Shown piece after piece: positions 1-8,117 of a stretch of 64,000 bases of DNA (positions within the stretch are counted from its first letter, which is position 1; each line of letters opens with the position of its first letter). Source of the DNA: Streptomyces koelreuteriae (GTDB lineage Bacteria > Actinomycetota > Actinomycetes > Streptomycetales > Streptomycetaceae); contig NZ_CP075896.1 in assembly GCF_018604545.1 (NCBI RefSeq), positions 2,852,001-2,916,000 of the forward strand, given 5' to 3'. The notes beneath the pieces are model-generated. The model worked only from the letters and a program-made list of their open reading frames with translations, did no database searches and was not told the DNA's origin. A program made the translations under genes and the position numbers.

Positions 1-1407
1 CGACTTGAGCGTGTCCCGCTCGCTGATGCCGAAGTACTTGGAGACCATCCAGAAGCCCCCGTCGTTGACGTGCGAGGCGAAGATGGAGCCGGCCGAGATG
101 GACATGATGACCAGGGCGACGAAGGCCTGGGAGTGGTCGCCCTCGGAGAGGAGCGGGGCGACGATGCCCGCCGTCGTGACGATGGCGACCGTCGCCGAGC
201 CCTGGGCGACGCGCAGGACCACGGAGATCAGGTAGGAGAGGACGATCACCGGCAGGCCCACGTCGTTGAACGTGTCGGAGAGGGCCTGGGCGACGCCGCT
301 GGCCTTGAGGACGGCGCCGAAGATGCCGCCCGCGCCGACGACCAGCAGGATGTTGCCGACCGGCTTGAGAGACGCCGTGGACACCGTCTCCAGGGACTTG
401 CGGGACCAGCCGCGCCGGATGCCGAGCAGGTAGTACGCGAGGAACAGGGCAAGCGTGAGCGCCACGAAGGGGTTGCCGAAGAACTCGATCACCGAGCGGA
501 GCGTGGAGGGGTCCAGGGCGATCGAGGAGAACGTCGCGGCGAGGATGAGGACCAGGGGCGTGCCGATGATGCCGAGGACCGTGCCGAGGGAGACCGGCTG
601 CTCGCGCGGCTCGGTGCCGGTCGCCCGCTGCTCGTCGAGGACCGCCTGCTTGGCCTCTTCGGCCGCCTCGACCATGTCCTGCGGCACGGCGACGAAGATG
701 CGGCGGCCGATCCACGCCGAGTACGCCCACGCGGCCAGCACGGCGGGCAGTCCGCAGACGATGCCCATGAGGATGACCCAGCCGAGGTCGACATTGAGGA
801 GACCGGCCGCGGCCACCGGGCCGGGGTGCGGCGGCAGGAAGGCGTGGGTGACGGAGAGGCCCGCGAGCAGGGGCAGACAGTAGAGCAGGATCGACTTGCC
901 CGAGCGCTTGGCGGCGGCGTAGACGATCGGGGCCAGGACGAAGATGCCGACGTCGAAGAAGACCGGGATGCCGAAGATCAGGCCCGTGAGGCCCATGGCG
1001 AGCGGGGCGCGCTTCTCGCCGAAGAGGCCCAGGAGACGGCTCGCCAGTACCTCCGCGCCGCCGCTGACTTCGAGGATCGCGCCGAGCATGGTGCCGAGGC
1101 CGATGATGATCGCGACATGGCCGAGGATGCCGCCCATGCCGGACTCGATCGTGGAGACGGCGTCCGACTTCTGGACCGTGCCGAAGAGTTCGGTGACCGA
1201 GAGACCGGCCGCGAGGCCGACGGCTATGGAGACCGCGAGCAGCGCGACGAACGGCTGGAGTCTCATCTTGATGATGAGGAACAGCAGGAGCCCGATGCCG
1301 AGGGCGGCGGTGAGCAGCAGTCCGGCCGTGCCGTCCACGAGGAGGAGCAGGCCTCCGGTGTGGGGTGGGGTCTCGGCAGGGGCGGCCGCGGCGAGCGGAA
1401 GGGACAT
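1..1407 (-). CDS. GntP-family permease, possibly DsdX-like D-serine permease (C-terminus cut by window edge)
   Basis: Polytopic inner-membrane permease of the gluconate/H+ symporter (GntP) superfamily. About 469 residues are visible, so only the last few are missing at base 1. Hydrophobic segments run through the whole chain, and a PHPGPVAAA motif near residue 190 and a serine/glycine-rich SHVNDGGFW motif near the end are typical of the family. The ATG at 1407 has a GGACCCCCC stretch upstream but no clean Shine-Dalgarno. It lies downstream of ridA, iclR and the PfkB kinase on the same strand. The family includes both gluconate and D-serine (DsdX) permeases. The neighbouring D-amino acid genes make D-serine or a similar D-amino acid a reasonable substrate, but sequence alone does not decide. 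Confidence 0.85.
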   Translation of the reverse strand, partial: MSLPLAAAAPAETPPHTGGLLLLVDGTAGLLLTAALGIGLLLFLIIKMRLQPFVALLAVSIAVGLAAGLSVTELFGTVQKSDAVSTIESGMGGILGHVAIIIGLGTMLGAILEVSGGAEVLASRLLGLFGEKRAPLAMGLTGLIFGIPVFFDVGIFVLAPIVYAAAKRSGKSILLYCLPLLAGLSVTHAFLPPHPGPVAAAGLLNVDLGWVILMGIVCGLPAVLAAWAYSAWIGRRIFVAVPQDMVEAAEEAKQAVLDEQRATGTEPREQPVSLGTVLGIIGTPLVLILAATFSSIALDPSTLRSVIEFFGNPFVALTLALFLAYYLLGIRRGWSRKSLETVSTASLKPVGNILLVVGAGGIFGAVLKASGVAQALSDTFNDVGLPVIVLSYLISVVLRVAQGSATVAIVTTAGIVAPLLSEGDHSQAFVALVIMSISAGSIFASHVNDGGFWMVSKYFGISERDTLKS

Positions 1408-1450
1408 GGGGGGGTCCTCTACGTAAATGCATTCGGTTTCGGGGTAGGGG

Positions 1451-1470
1451 GGAGCGCGGCGCGGCGCTCC
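1451..1470 (-). terminator. GC hairpin between ridA and the GntP permease
   Basis: GGAGCGC (1451-1457) and GCGCTCC (1464-1470) are perfect complements around a six-base loop. An overlapping alternative stem pairs with GCGCCGCG at about 1475-1482. There is no T-run. It may reduce read-through from ridA into the permease gene or stabilise mRNA ends. Confidence 0.4.
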
Positions 1471-1504
1471 GAAGGCGCCGCGCCTCAACGAAAAGAGGGG
1501 TGTG

Positions 1505-1915
1505 TCAGCCGAGTACGGCCAGCGCGTCGATCTCGATGAGGAGACCCGCGGGCAGGCCGACGTAGACCGTGGTGCGCGCGGCGGGCGGCTGGGTGAGGCC
1601 CTGCTCCTCGAAGTACGCGTTGTAGATCGCGTTCATCTCGGCGAAGTGGTCGACGTCGGTGAGGTAGACACGGATCATCATCACGTCGTCCCAGCCGGAG
1701 CCGCCCTCTTCGAGGATGGCCTTGACGTTGGCCAGGGTCTGGAGGGTCTGCTCGCGCAGGGTCGGCCCGGCGGGGGTGGGCGCCTTGCCCTCCTCGGCGG
1801 GCAGGAAGCCGACCTGGCCGGCGACCTGGAGGATGTTGCCCTTCTTCACCCCGTGCGAGAACTTCGCCGGCGGGGTGGTGTGGGTCTTCGGGGTGAGTGC
1901 GATCTTGTCCGTCAT
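1505..1915 (-). CDS. ridA: RidA/YjgF family enamine/imine deaminase
   Basis: A 136-residue protein of the RidA family. These enzymes hydrolyse reactive 2-aminoacrylate and related enamine/imine intermediates released by PLP enzymes to the keto acid and ammonia. The length, the G-N-x-L-x-V-A-G-Q-V-G-F segment near the N-terminus and the closing IEIDALAVLG segment fit the family. The conserved arginine sits in the PPAARTTVYVG region. Its ATG overlaps the stop codon of the iclR gene by four bases (ATGA), so translation is probably coupled. The D-serine dehydratase-like enzyme encoded just across the divergent promoter would produce 2-aminoacrylate, which gives RidA an obvious job here. Confidence 0.9.
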   Translation of the reverse strand: MTDKIALTPKTHTTPPAKFSHGVKKGNILQVAGQVGFLPAEEGKAPTPAGPTLREQTLQTLANVKAILEEGGSGWDDVMMIRVYLTDVDHFAEMNAIYNAYFEEQGLTQPPAARTTVYVGLPAGLLIEIDALAVLG

Positions 1916-2673
1916 ACGGTGCCCTTCACTGGTGTCCTGCCGGAGTACTCGCCGCTGATGGCGTCCGCCGTACGGCGCACCAGCGGCAGGAGGGTGAGGA
2001 GTTCGTCGGCGGTGACGACGACGTTCGGCGCGGAGACCGACATCGCGGCGACGACCCGGCCGTCGGCGCCGCGGATGGGCGCCGCGACGCAGTTGATGGA
2101 CTCCTCGTGGCCACCGAGATCGGTGGCCCAGCCCTGTTCGCGCACCTTGTCCAGCTCGCGCAGGAACGCGCCGGCGTTGGGTGTCGAACGGGCCGTGTAC
2201 GTGGGGTAGTCGAGCTTCTCGGCCACGGCCCGGCGCTCGTGCTCGGGCAGGTCGGCGAGCAGCAGCTTCGCGACCGCGGCGACGGTGATGGCGACGGGCT
2301 TGCCGATGCGGGAGTACATCCGCACGGGGTAGCGGCTCTCGACCTTGTCGATGTAGAGGACCTCGTTCTCCTCGTACACGGCGAGGTGCACGGTGTGCCC
2401 GCAGCTCTCGTTGAGGCGGATCAGATGGGGATGGGCGATCTCGCGGACGTCGAGGTTCTCCATCGCCTCCTGGGCGAGCGCGAAGAGCCGGGCGCCGAGG
2501 CGGTAGCGCTGGTCGGACTGGCGGTAGACGAGGCCGTGCTCGTGGAGGGTGCGCAGCAGGCGCAGGGCCGTGGACTTGTGCACGTCGAGGCGGTCGGCGA
2601 CCTGCCCCAGGTCGGCGGGGCCCTCGGCGAGCAGCGGCAGGATGCTGAGCGCGCGGTCGACGGTCTGGCTCAT
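1912..2673 (-). CDS. IclR-family transcriptional regulator
   Basis: A 253-residue regulator beginning MSQTVDRALSIL. An N-terminal winged helix-turn-helix (about residues 5-60, with the VADRLDVHKSTALRLLRTL recognition region) is followed by an IclR-type effector-binding domain with the INCVAAPIRGADG signature near residue 195. The start at 2673 is chosen because GAGGAGG lies just upstream and because the family begins close to the HTH; an in-frame start further upstream adds an unlike tail. It overlaps the kinase stop by ATGA and the ridA start by ATGA. It probably controls both arms of the D-amino acid cluster through the site at 3809-3825. Confidence 0.9.
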   Translation of the reverse strand: MSQTVDRALSILPLLAEGPADLGQVADRLDVHKSTALRLLRTLHEHGLVYRQSDQRYRLGARLFALAQEAMENLDVREIAHPHLIRLNESCGHTVHLAVYEENEVLYIDKVESRYPVRMYSRIGKPVAITVAAVAKLLLADLPEHERRAVAEKLDYPTYTARSTPNAGAFLRELDKVREQGWATDLGGHEESINCVAAPIRGADGRVVAAMSVSAPNVVVTADELLTLLPLVRRTADAISGEYSGRTPVKGTV

Positions 2674-3704
2674 GGCGTACGTACCTCCTCGTCGGCCCGC
2701 TGTGCCTCCGCGGTCCAGCCCGGGCCGAGTCGCAGTCTCCCCCATGCCGCGTCGTCCAGGGCGGCGAGCCGGTCGGCGTGCTCCCGGGAAGGCGGCGTGG
2801 CGTGGTCGCCGGGGACGGTGAGGGCGGCGGCGGCCATCAGATGCCCGTGCCGCAGCCGGTCCCGGACGGGCAGTGCGCGCAGGGTGGCGGAGAGGAACCC
2901 GGCGGCGAAGGCGTCTCCGGCGCCGACCTCGGCGACGACGTCGACCTTCGGGGCGGGGACGAAGGTGACGTCCCGCTTCTCGAAGACGGTGGCCCCGGCG
3001 GCGCCCTGCTTGACGACCAGTACCTCGGGTTCGGGGAGGGCGGCGCGGACGGCCTCGGGGCTGTCCAGCCCCCAGGCCTCGTCCTGCCCGACGAAGACGA
3101 GGTCGGCGCCGCGTGCGAGGTCCCGCAGCACCTTGGGGGCGTCGGTGTCGCCCCAGAGTCCGGGCCGGTGGTTGACGTCGAAGGAGACCAGGGGGCGGCC
3201 GGGGCGGCGGGCGGTCAGCTCGCGCATCAGCTCCAGGCAGCTCGTGGAGAGCGCGGGCGTGATCCCGGACAGGTGCAGCACGCGCCCGGAGCGCACCGCC
3301 GCAGGGTCGGGGTCCGTGACACTCATCGCGGACGCCGCGGAACCGGCCCGGTAGTACGCCACCTCGTGCGCGTCGGTGGCCCGGTCCCCGGCAGTGCGGA
3401 AGTAGATGCCGGTGGGGCGGCCGGGATCGCGCCGGACGTGGGCCACGTCGACCCCGTACCCGCCGATCGCCTCGACCAGGTGATCACCGAACGGGTCGTC
3501 CCCCACCCGGCTCACCCACCGCACGGAATGCCCGGCGGCGGCCAGCACGCACGCCACGTTCGACTCGGCCCCGCCGATGCCCCGTTCGAAGGAGGGCACA
3601 TCGGCGAGCCGCCCCGGCCGGGAGGGCAGGAACGTGACCATGGACTCGCCGAGCGCGACGACGTCCACGACGTCGGGGGCGTTGCAGGGTCCGGTGGGGG
3701 TCAC
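2670..3704 (-). CDS. PfkB-family sugar kinase, 2-keto-3-deoxygluconate kinase-like
   Basis: A 344-residue ribokinase/PfkB kinase, ATP-dependent and cytoplasmic. It has the N-terminal family motif around GGAESNVACVLAAAG and the C-terminal signature EVGAGDAFAAGFLSA, whose aspartate is the catalytic base. KdgK enzymes phosphorylate 2-keto-3-deoxygluconate to KDPG, and this is the closest match by eye, but the substrate is uncertain. The GTG start at 3704 is preferred over the in-frame ATG at 3755 because GAGGAG lies 11 bases upstream of it. It is first in the minus-strand operon kinase-iclR-ridA-permease, with ATGA overlaps. A sugar kinase in a D-amino acid setting is odd; a hydroxylated substrate is possible. 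Confidence 0.8.
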   Translation of the reverse strand: MTPTGPCNAPDVVDVVALGESMVTFLPSRPGRLADVPSFERGIGGAESNVACVLAAAGHSVRWVSRVGDDPFGDHLVEAIGGYGVDVAHVRRDPGRPTGIYFRTAGDRATDAHEVAYYRAGSAASAMSVTDPDPAAVRSGRVLHLSGITPALSTSCLELMRELTARRPGRPLVSFDVNHRPGLWGDTDAPKVLRDLARGADLVFVGQDEAWGLDSPEAVRAALPEPEVLVVKQGAAGATVFEKRDVTFVPAPKVDVVAEVGAGDAFAAGFLSATLRALPVRDRLRHGHLMAAAALTVPGDHATPPSREHADRLAALDDAAWGRLRLGPGWTAEAQRADEEVRTP

Positions 3705-3808
3705 GATGCTCGTGGCTCCTCTTCGAGGCGTCGGGCCGGCCGGTGACGGTTTCATTGACCGGGGGTGGCCGAGATGTTAGACAGCGTGCATCGACATACG
3801 CAATGACG

Positions 3809-3825
3809 GTTGCACAGAACGCAAC
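3809..3825. promoter_or_regulatory. Candidate IclR operator between the divergent arms
   Basis: GTTGC and GCAAC flank a 7-base spacer, giving a 17-bp interrupted palindrome in the 141-bp gap between the kinase (minus) and the dehydratase (plus). Known IclR-family operators often have this GTTGC/GCAAC-type geometry. A weaker related half-site (ATACGCAAT) lies at about 3796-3804. The dehydratase Shine-Dalgarno AGGAGG follows at 3836-3841. Confidence 0.5.
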
Positions 3826-3845
3826 ACTGCTGATCAGGAGGCTCC

Positions 3846-5123
3846 ATGACAGCCGACACCGCCGCCGAGTCCCTCGCCCGGCTCGCCGCCGAGCGCGTCG
3901 ACCACCGCTTCAAGGGCCTCCCGCCGGACGCCGACGGACTGACCGTGGGCGAGCTGGCCGCCGAGCGCCGCAACCTCTTCACCGGCGGCTTCGCCACGCC
4001 CGTGCTCGCGCTGTCCGCCGAGCGCCTGGAGCACAACCTGAGGCTCATGGAGACGTACGCGACCCGGCACGGCCTGGCCTTCGCTCCGCACGGCAAGACC
4101 TCCATGGCCCCGCAGCTCTTCCAGCGGCAGATCGAGCACGGGGCGTGGGGCATCACGCTGGCGGTCCCCCACCAGGCGCGGGTGGCGCGCGCGTTCGGGA
4201 CCCGGCGGATCTTCCTCGCCAACGAGCTGGTCGACGCGGCGGCCCTGCGCTGGGTCTCCGCCGAGCTGGACGCCGACCCGGACTTCCGCTTCGTCTGCTA
4301 CGTCGACTCCGTGCGCGGAGTGGAGCTGATGGACGCGGCCCTGAGCGGTGCCGGGCGCCCGGTGGACGTCGTCGTCGAACTCGCCGCCGGGGAGGGCGCC
4401 CGGACCGGGGTCCGTACGGAGGAGGAGTGCGCGGCGGTCGCGGACGCGGTGGCGCGCACCCGGACCCTGCGGCTCGTCGGTGTCGCGGGCTACGAGGGCG
4501 AGGTGCCGAAGGCCGACCAGGAGCGGGTGACGGCGTGGCTGCGGCGGCTGGTCGCGCTCGCCGCCGGCTTCGACGAGGCCGGGCGCTTCGAGGGCCTGGA
4601 CGAGATCGTCGTCAGCGCGGGCGGCAGCGCCTGGTTCGACGCGGTCGCCGAGGTCTTCGCGGAGATCCCCGAACTCTCCCGTCCCGTCTGCAAGTTGCTG
4701 CGCTCGGGCGCCTACGTCTCGCACGACGACGGCCACTACCGCAAGCTGACCCCGTTCAACCGGGTCCCCGAGGAGGGCGCCCTGGAGCCGGCGTTCCGCC
4801 TGTGGACGCAGGTGGTGTCGCGGCCCTCCGCCGAGCAGGCCTTCGTCAACGCGGGCAAGCGGGACGCGGCCTACGACCTCGATCTGCCCTTCGCGCAGGT
4901 GATCCGCCGGGACGGCGCCGAGCGCCCGGCCACCGGGGTGTCGGTGACGGGCCTGTCCGACCAGCACGCGTGGCTGAGCACCACGCCGGAGGCGGATCTG
5001 GAGGTCGGTGACTGGGTCGGTCTGGGGCTGTCCCATCCGTGCACGTCGTTCGACAAGTGGCAGCTGATCCCGGTCGTGGCGGCGGACGGCACGGTCGTCG
5101 ACTACGTCCGTACGTTCTTCTGA
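3846..5123 (+). CDS. D-serine dehydratase-like PLP enzyme (fold type III, alanine racemase N-terminal domain)
   Basis: A 425-residue enzyme with a PLP barrel of the alanine-racemase type followed by a C-terminal beta domain. The motif APHGKTSM places the PLP lysine at K84. Near the C-terminus, LGLSHPCTSFDKW carries the His and Cys that bind zinc in eukaryotic-type D-serine dehydratases, so dehydration of D-serine (or deamination of a related D-hydroxy amino acid) to the keto acid and ammonia is the best call. D-threonine aldolase-like activity is the alternative. AGGAGG precedes the ATG. The deacylase gene follows after 11 bases, so free D-amino acid released by it would feed this enzyme. Confidence 0.85.
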   Translation: MTADTAAESLARLAAERVDHRFKGLPPDADGLTVGELAAERRNLFTGGFATPVLALSAERLEHNLRLMETYATRHGLAFAPHGKTSMAPQLFQRQIEHGAWGITLAVPHQARVARAFGTRRIFLANELVDAAALRWVSAELDADPDFRFVCYVDSVRGVELMDAALSGAGRPVDVVVELAAGEGARTGVRTEEECAAVADAVARTRTLRLVGVAGYEGEVPKADQERVTAWLRRLVALAAGFDEAGRFEGLDEIVVSAGGSAWFDAVAEVFAEIPELSRPVCKLLRSGAYVSHDDGHYRKLTPFNRVPEEGALEPAFRLWTQVVSRPSAEQAFVNAGKRDAAYDLDLPFAQVIRRDGAERPATGVSVTGLSDQHAWLSTTPEADLEVGDWVGLGLSHPCTSFDKWQLIPVVAADGTVVDYVRTFF

Positions 5124-5134
5124 GGAGGCCCGCG

Positions 5135-6748
5135 ATGGAAGAGCTCGTCATCCGGGACGCGGAGGTCGTGGACGGCTCCGGCGGACCCTCCTACCGGGCC
5201 GATGTCGTGGTCGACGGCGGCCGGATCGTGTCGATCGTCAAGGAGGCGGCCGCGGCCGGCTGCCAGCGCCCCCGGGCGCGCCGGGAGCTGGACGCGGAGG
5301 GGCTGGTCCTCTCCCCCGGCTTCGTCGACATGCACGCCCACAGCGACCTGGCCCTGCTGCGCGACCCCGACCACAGCGCCAAGGCCGCCCAGGGCGTCAC
5401 CCTGGAGGTCATCGGCCAGGACGGACTGTCGTACGCGCCGGTCGACGACCGCACGCTCGGCGAGGTGCGCCGGGCGATCGCCGGGTGGAACGGCTCCGGT
5501 GACGACATCGACTTCGACTGGCGGTCGGTGGGCGAGTATCTGGACCGGCTGGACCGGGGGATCGCGGTCAACGCGGCCTATCTGATCCCCCAGGGCACGG
5601 TCCGCGCGCTCGCCGTCGGCTGGGAGGACCGCGAGGCGACCCCCGACGAGCTGGACCGGATGCGGCGGCTGGTCGCCGAGGGCATGGAGCAGGGCGCCGT
5701 CGGCATGTCGTCCGGGCTGACGTACACGCCCGGCATGTACGCGCAGGACGCCGAACTCACCGAGCTGTGCCGGGTGGTGGCGTCGTACGGCGGCTACTAC
5801 TGCCCGCACCACCGCTCCTACGGCGCGGGCGCCCTGGAGGCCTACCGGGAGATGGTCGCCCTGACCCGTGAGGCGGGCTGCTCCCTGCATCTCGCCCACG
5901 CCACCATGAACTTCGGCGTGAACAAGGGCCGGGCGCCGGAGCTGCTGTCCCTCCTGGACGAGGCGCTGGCGGCCGGGGCCGACATCAGCCTCGACACCTA
6001 CCCCTACACCCCGGGCTGTACGACCCTGGCGGCCATGCTGCCGAGCTGGGCGAACGAGGGCGGCCCCGAGCAGGCACTGAAGCGGCTGGCGGACGAGGAG
6101 ACGGCGGCGCTGATCCGCCACGACCTGGAGATCACGGGCTCGGACGGCTGTCACGGCGTGCCCATCGAGTGGGACACGATCGAGATCTCGGGCGTGGGCG
6201 ATCCGGCCCTGGCGGAGTTCGTCGGCCGGACGGTGAAGGAGTCGGCGGACGTGCGCGGCGAGGCCCCCTGGGCGACCGCGCGCGGGCTGCTGCTGGCCGA
6301 CCGGCTGGCCCCGACGATCCTCCAGCACGTCGGCCACGAGGAGAACGTCCGGGCGATCATGCGCCACCGCGTGCACACCGGCGGCTCGGACGGCATCCTC
6401 CAGGGCGCCAAGCCGCACCCGCGCGCCTACGGCACCTTCCCGCACTACCTCGGCCACTACGTGCGGGAGTTGGGGGTGCTGTCGCTGGAGGAGTGCGTCG
6501 CGCACCTCACCGCACGCCCGGCGGCCCGGCTGCGACTGCCGGACCGGGGCCTGGTGCGCGAGGGGTATGTCGCCGACCTGGTCCTCTTCGATCCGGCGAC
6601 GGTGGCGGCGGGGTCCACTTTCGACGAACCCCGCACGCTCCCTACGGGCATCCCGTACGTCCTGGTCGACGGCTGTTTCGTGATCGAGGACGGCCGGCGC
6701 ACGGACGTCCTGGCGGGCCGGGCGGTCCGCAGAACCGCTCTCGTGTGA
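5135..6748 (+). CDS. N-acyl-D-amino-acid deacylase (amidohydrolase superfamily)
   Basis: A 537-residue metal-dependent amidohydrolase. It has the DMHAHSDLALL metal-binding segment near residue 65, a second histidine region (CPHHRSYGAG) near residue 220, SLHLAHATMNFG with a further metal histidine, and a late HTGGSDGILQG segment with the catalytic aspartate. These match D-aminoacylases, which remove acetyl or other acyl groups from D-amino acids. The ATG at 5135 is chosen because GAGGAG overlaps the dehydratase stop just upstream. It is the last gene of the plus-strand operon and is followed immediately by a hairpin at 6761-6790. It probably acts on exogenous N-acyl-D-amino acids. Confidence 0.9.
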   Translation: MEELVIRDAEVVDGSGGPSYRADVVVDGGRIVSIVKEAAAAGCQRPRARRELDAEGLVLSPGFVDMHAHSDLALLRDPDHSAKAAQGVTLEVIGQDGLSYAPVDDRTLGEVRRAIAGWNGSGDDIDFDWRSVGEYLDRLDRGIAVNAAYLIPQGTVRALAVGWEDREATPDELDRMRRLVAEGMEQGAVGMSSGLTYTPGMYAQDAELTELCRVVASYGGYYCPHHRSYGAGALEAYREMVALTREAGCSLHLAHATMNFGVNKGRAPELLSLLDEALAAGADISLDTYPYTPGCTTLAAMLPSWANEGGPEQALKRLADEETAALIRHDLEITGSDGCHGVPIEWDTIEISGVGDPALAEFVGRTVKESADVRGEAPWATARGLLLADRLAPTILQHVGHEENVRAIMRHRVHTGGSDGILQGAKPHPRAYGTFPHYLGHYVRELGVLSLEECVAHLTARPAARLRLPDRGLVREGYVADLVLFDPATVAAGSTFDEPRTLPTGIPYVLVDGCFVIEDGRRTDVLAGRAVRRTALV

Positions 6749-6760
6749 CCACCCGGCCCG

Positions 6761-6790
6761 GCACCCTGCCCTACGGCTTGGGCAGGGTGC
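6761..6790. terminator. Strong hairpin between convergent deacylase and protease genes
   Basis: GCACCCTGCCC (6761-6771) and GGGCAGGGTGC (6780-6790) form a perfect 11-bp stem with an 8-base loop. It overlaps the last codons of the minus-strand protease gene and could stop transcription from both sides. Confidence 0.75.
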
Positions 6791-7697
6791 AGCCGCTCGC
6801 GCTCAGGTCGAGCTTGCTGTCGACGCCGAAGCAGGCCGGGACCTGGTAGATCTGCTGGGCGTAGTTGATGCCCTTGCGGACGGTCACGTTGCCGTTCGCG
6901 TCGACCTCACAGGGGTTGTTCACCGTGCAGCGCTGGCCGTCCTCGTTGCCGGTGTTGTTGATCGCGACGACCTTGCCGGTGGCCTGGTCGACGACGGGCG
7001 AGCCGGACGTGCCGCCGATGGTGTTGCAGGCGGAGGTGTAGCGGACCGAGTCCTTGAAGGTCCAGTCGCCTTCCTTCAGGCTGTGTGCGAACCCGTCGAT
7101 GTCGCAGCTGTAGATCCGCTTCCAGTAGCCCGAGGGGATGCTGATGGCGGTGCCGGCGACCGGGTGCGCGTCGTTCAGCGTCAGCGCGTCGATGCCGTAC
7201 GAGCTCTTGATCTGCCCGTACGTGGTGGTGAGCTGGTAGAACGCGACGTCCGTGTCGGTCATCGTGCCGTACGCGAGCTTGTTGGCGCGCAGGGTGGCCA
7301 CCCGCGAGCCGGAGGAGTTGAGCAGTCCGAAGGTACGGCTGGAGGCCTGGTCGACACGGACCTCGCCGGGACCGGGCATGCCGCCGTCCAGACAGTGGCC
7401 GTTGGTCATCACCAGCGCCGGGTCGTTCGCCTCGGCGTCCGGCATGCGGACGACGGAGCCGGAGCAGTTGCTGAGCGCGACGGTGCCGGCGAAGTTCACA
7501 GCCTTGGCCGACGGGCTCCTGAGCCCGGACAGGGTCTCCGTTGCGGACGTGACCACGTCCGTGACGGCGGACGTGACCTTGCCCGTTTCCGCGCCCTTGC
7601 CGAAGCCCTGGGGGCCTGCTTCGGCAGCGGTCGCGGGAGCCGCGCCGGCCCCGGCTATCGCCAGGGCGAAGAACGCGGCGGCGAGAGGTTTTCTCAT
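6771..7697 (-). CDS. Secreted trypsin-like serine protease
   Basis: A 308-residue extracellular protein. A signal peptide (MRKPLAAAFFALAIAGAGAA, cleavage near ATAA) is followed by a short linker and a chymotrypsin-fold domain. The catalytic triad can be read as His in MTNGHCLDGG, Asp in MTDTDVAFYQ and Ser in GGTSGSPVVD. Several cysteines (SNCSGS, SACNTIGG, RCTVNNPCEVD) suggest disulfides. The ATG at 7697 follows AGAGGGGA and starts the signal peptide directly. It is monocistronic. Similar trypsin-like proteins are abundant in Streptomyces secretomes, and the natural substrate is unknown. Confidence 0.88.
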   Translation of the reverse strand: MRKPLAAAFFALAIAGAGAAPATAAEAGPQGFGKGAETGKVTSAVTDVVTSATETLSGLRSPSAKAVNFAGTVALSNCSGSVVRMPDAEANDPALVMTNGHCLDGGMPGPGEVRVDQASSRTFGLLNSSGSRVATLRANKLAYGTMTDTDVAFYQLTTTYGQIKSSYGIDALTLNDAHPVAGTAISIPSGYWKRIYSCDIDGFAHSLKEGDWTFKDSVRYTSACNTIGGTSGSPVVDQATGKVVAINNTGNEDGQRCTVNNPCEVDANGNVTVRKGINYAQQIYQVPACFGVDSKLDLSASGCTLPKP

Positions 7698-8117
7698 GGG
7701 GGGTCCCCTCTTGCGACGGAGGCGGCCGGAAATCCTCCGGCCGCCCGCACTGTTGTCATGTGCATTGTGATCGTCGCAAGGCGGGCGGCACAAGAACCTG
7801 TTTCACAACGGGACCCTCGGCGTCCGGGCCGACCCTACGCAACCGCCGTGACCTGCCGGGAACTTGGGGGGCACGGTTGGGGGACTTGGTGGCCGCTTCC
7901 GAGCTTCGTCGGGTTTTGCCCGGGTAGCGGGCGCCCCGCCCCGGGGTGCGGGGAACCACGCACCCGTCGCCCCTTTGGCCCAATCCGCCTCCGCGCGCGC
8001 TCCCGGCGCCCCCGGAGGCCGATGAGGCTGCGTATGGCGATTTCATGCGAAACCGGCGCGTCTCGCGTGGCGGAAAACACGAGCCACGGGGCATTACCGG
8101 GCCGTAAGCTCCCTGTC
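7698..8117. other. 420-bp divergent intergenic region
   Basis: No convincing coding sequence in either strand. It must hold the promoters of the secreted protease (minus) and the aminotransferase (plus). A GC-rich stretch near 7930-7965 can fold into alternative hairpins built on CCCCG/CGGGG blocks. No clear operator was recognised. Confidence 0.5.
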
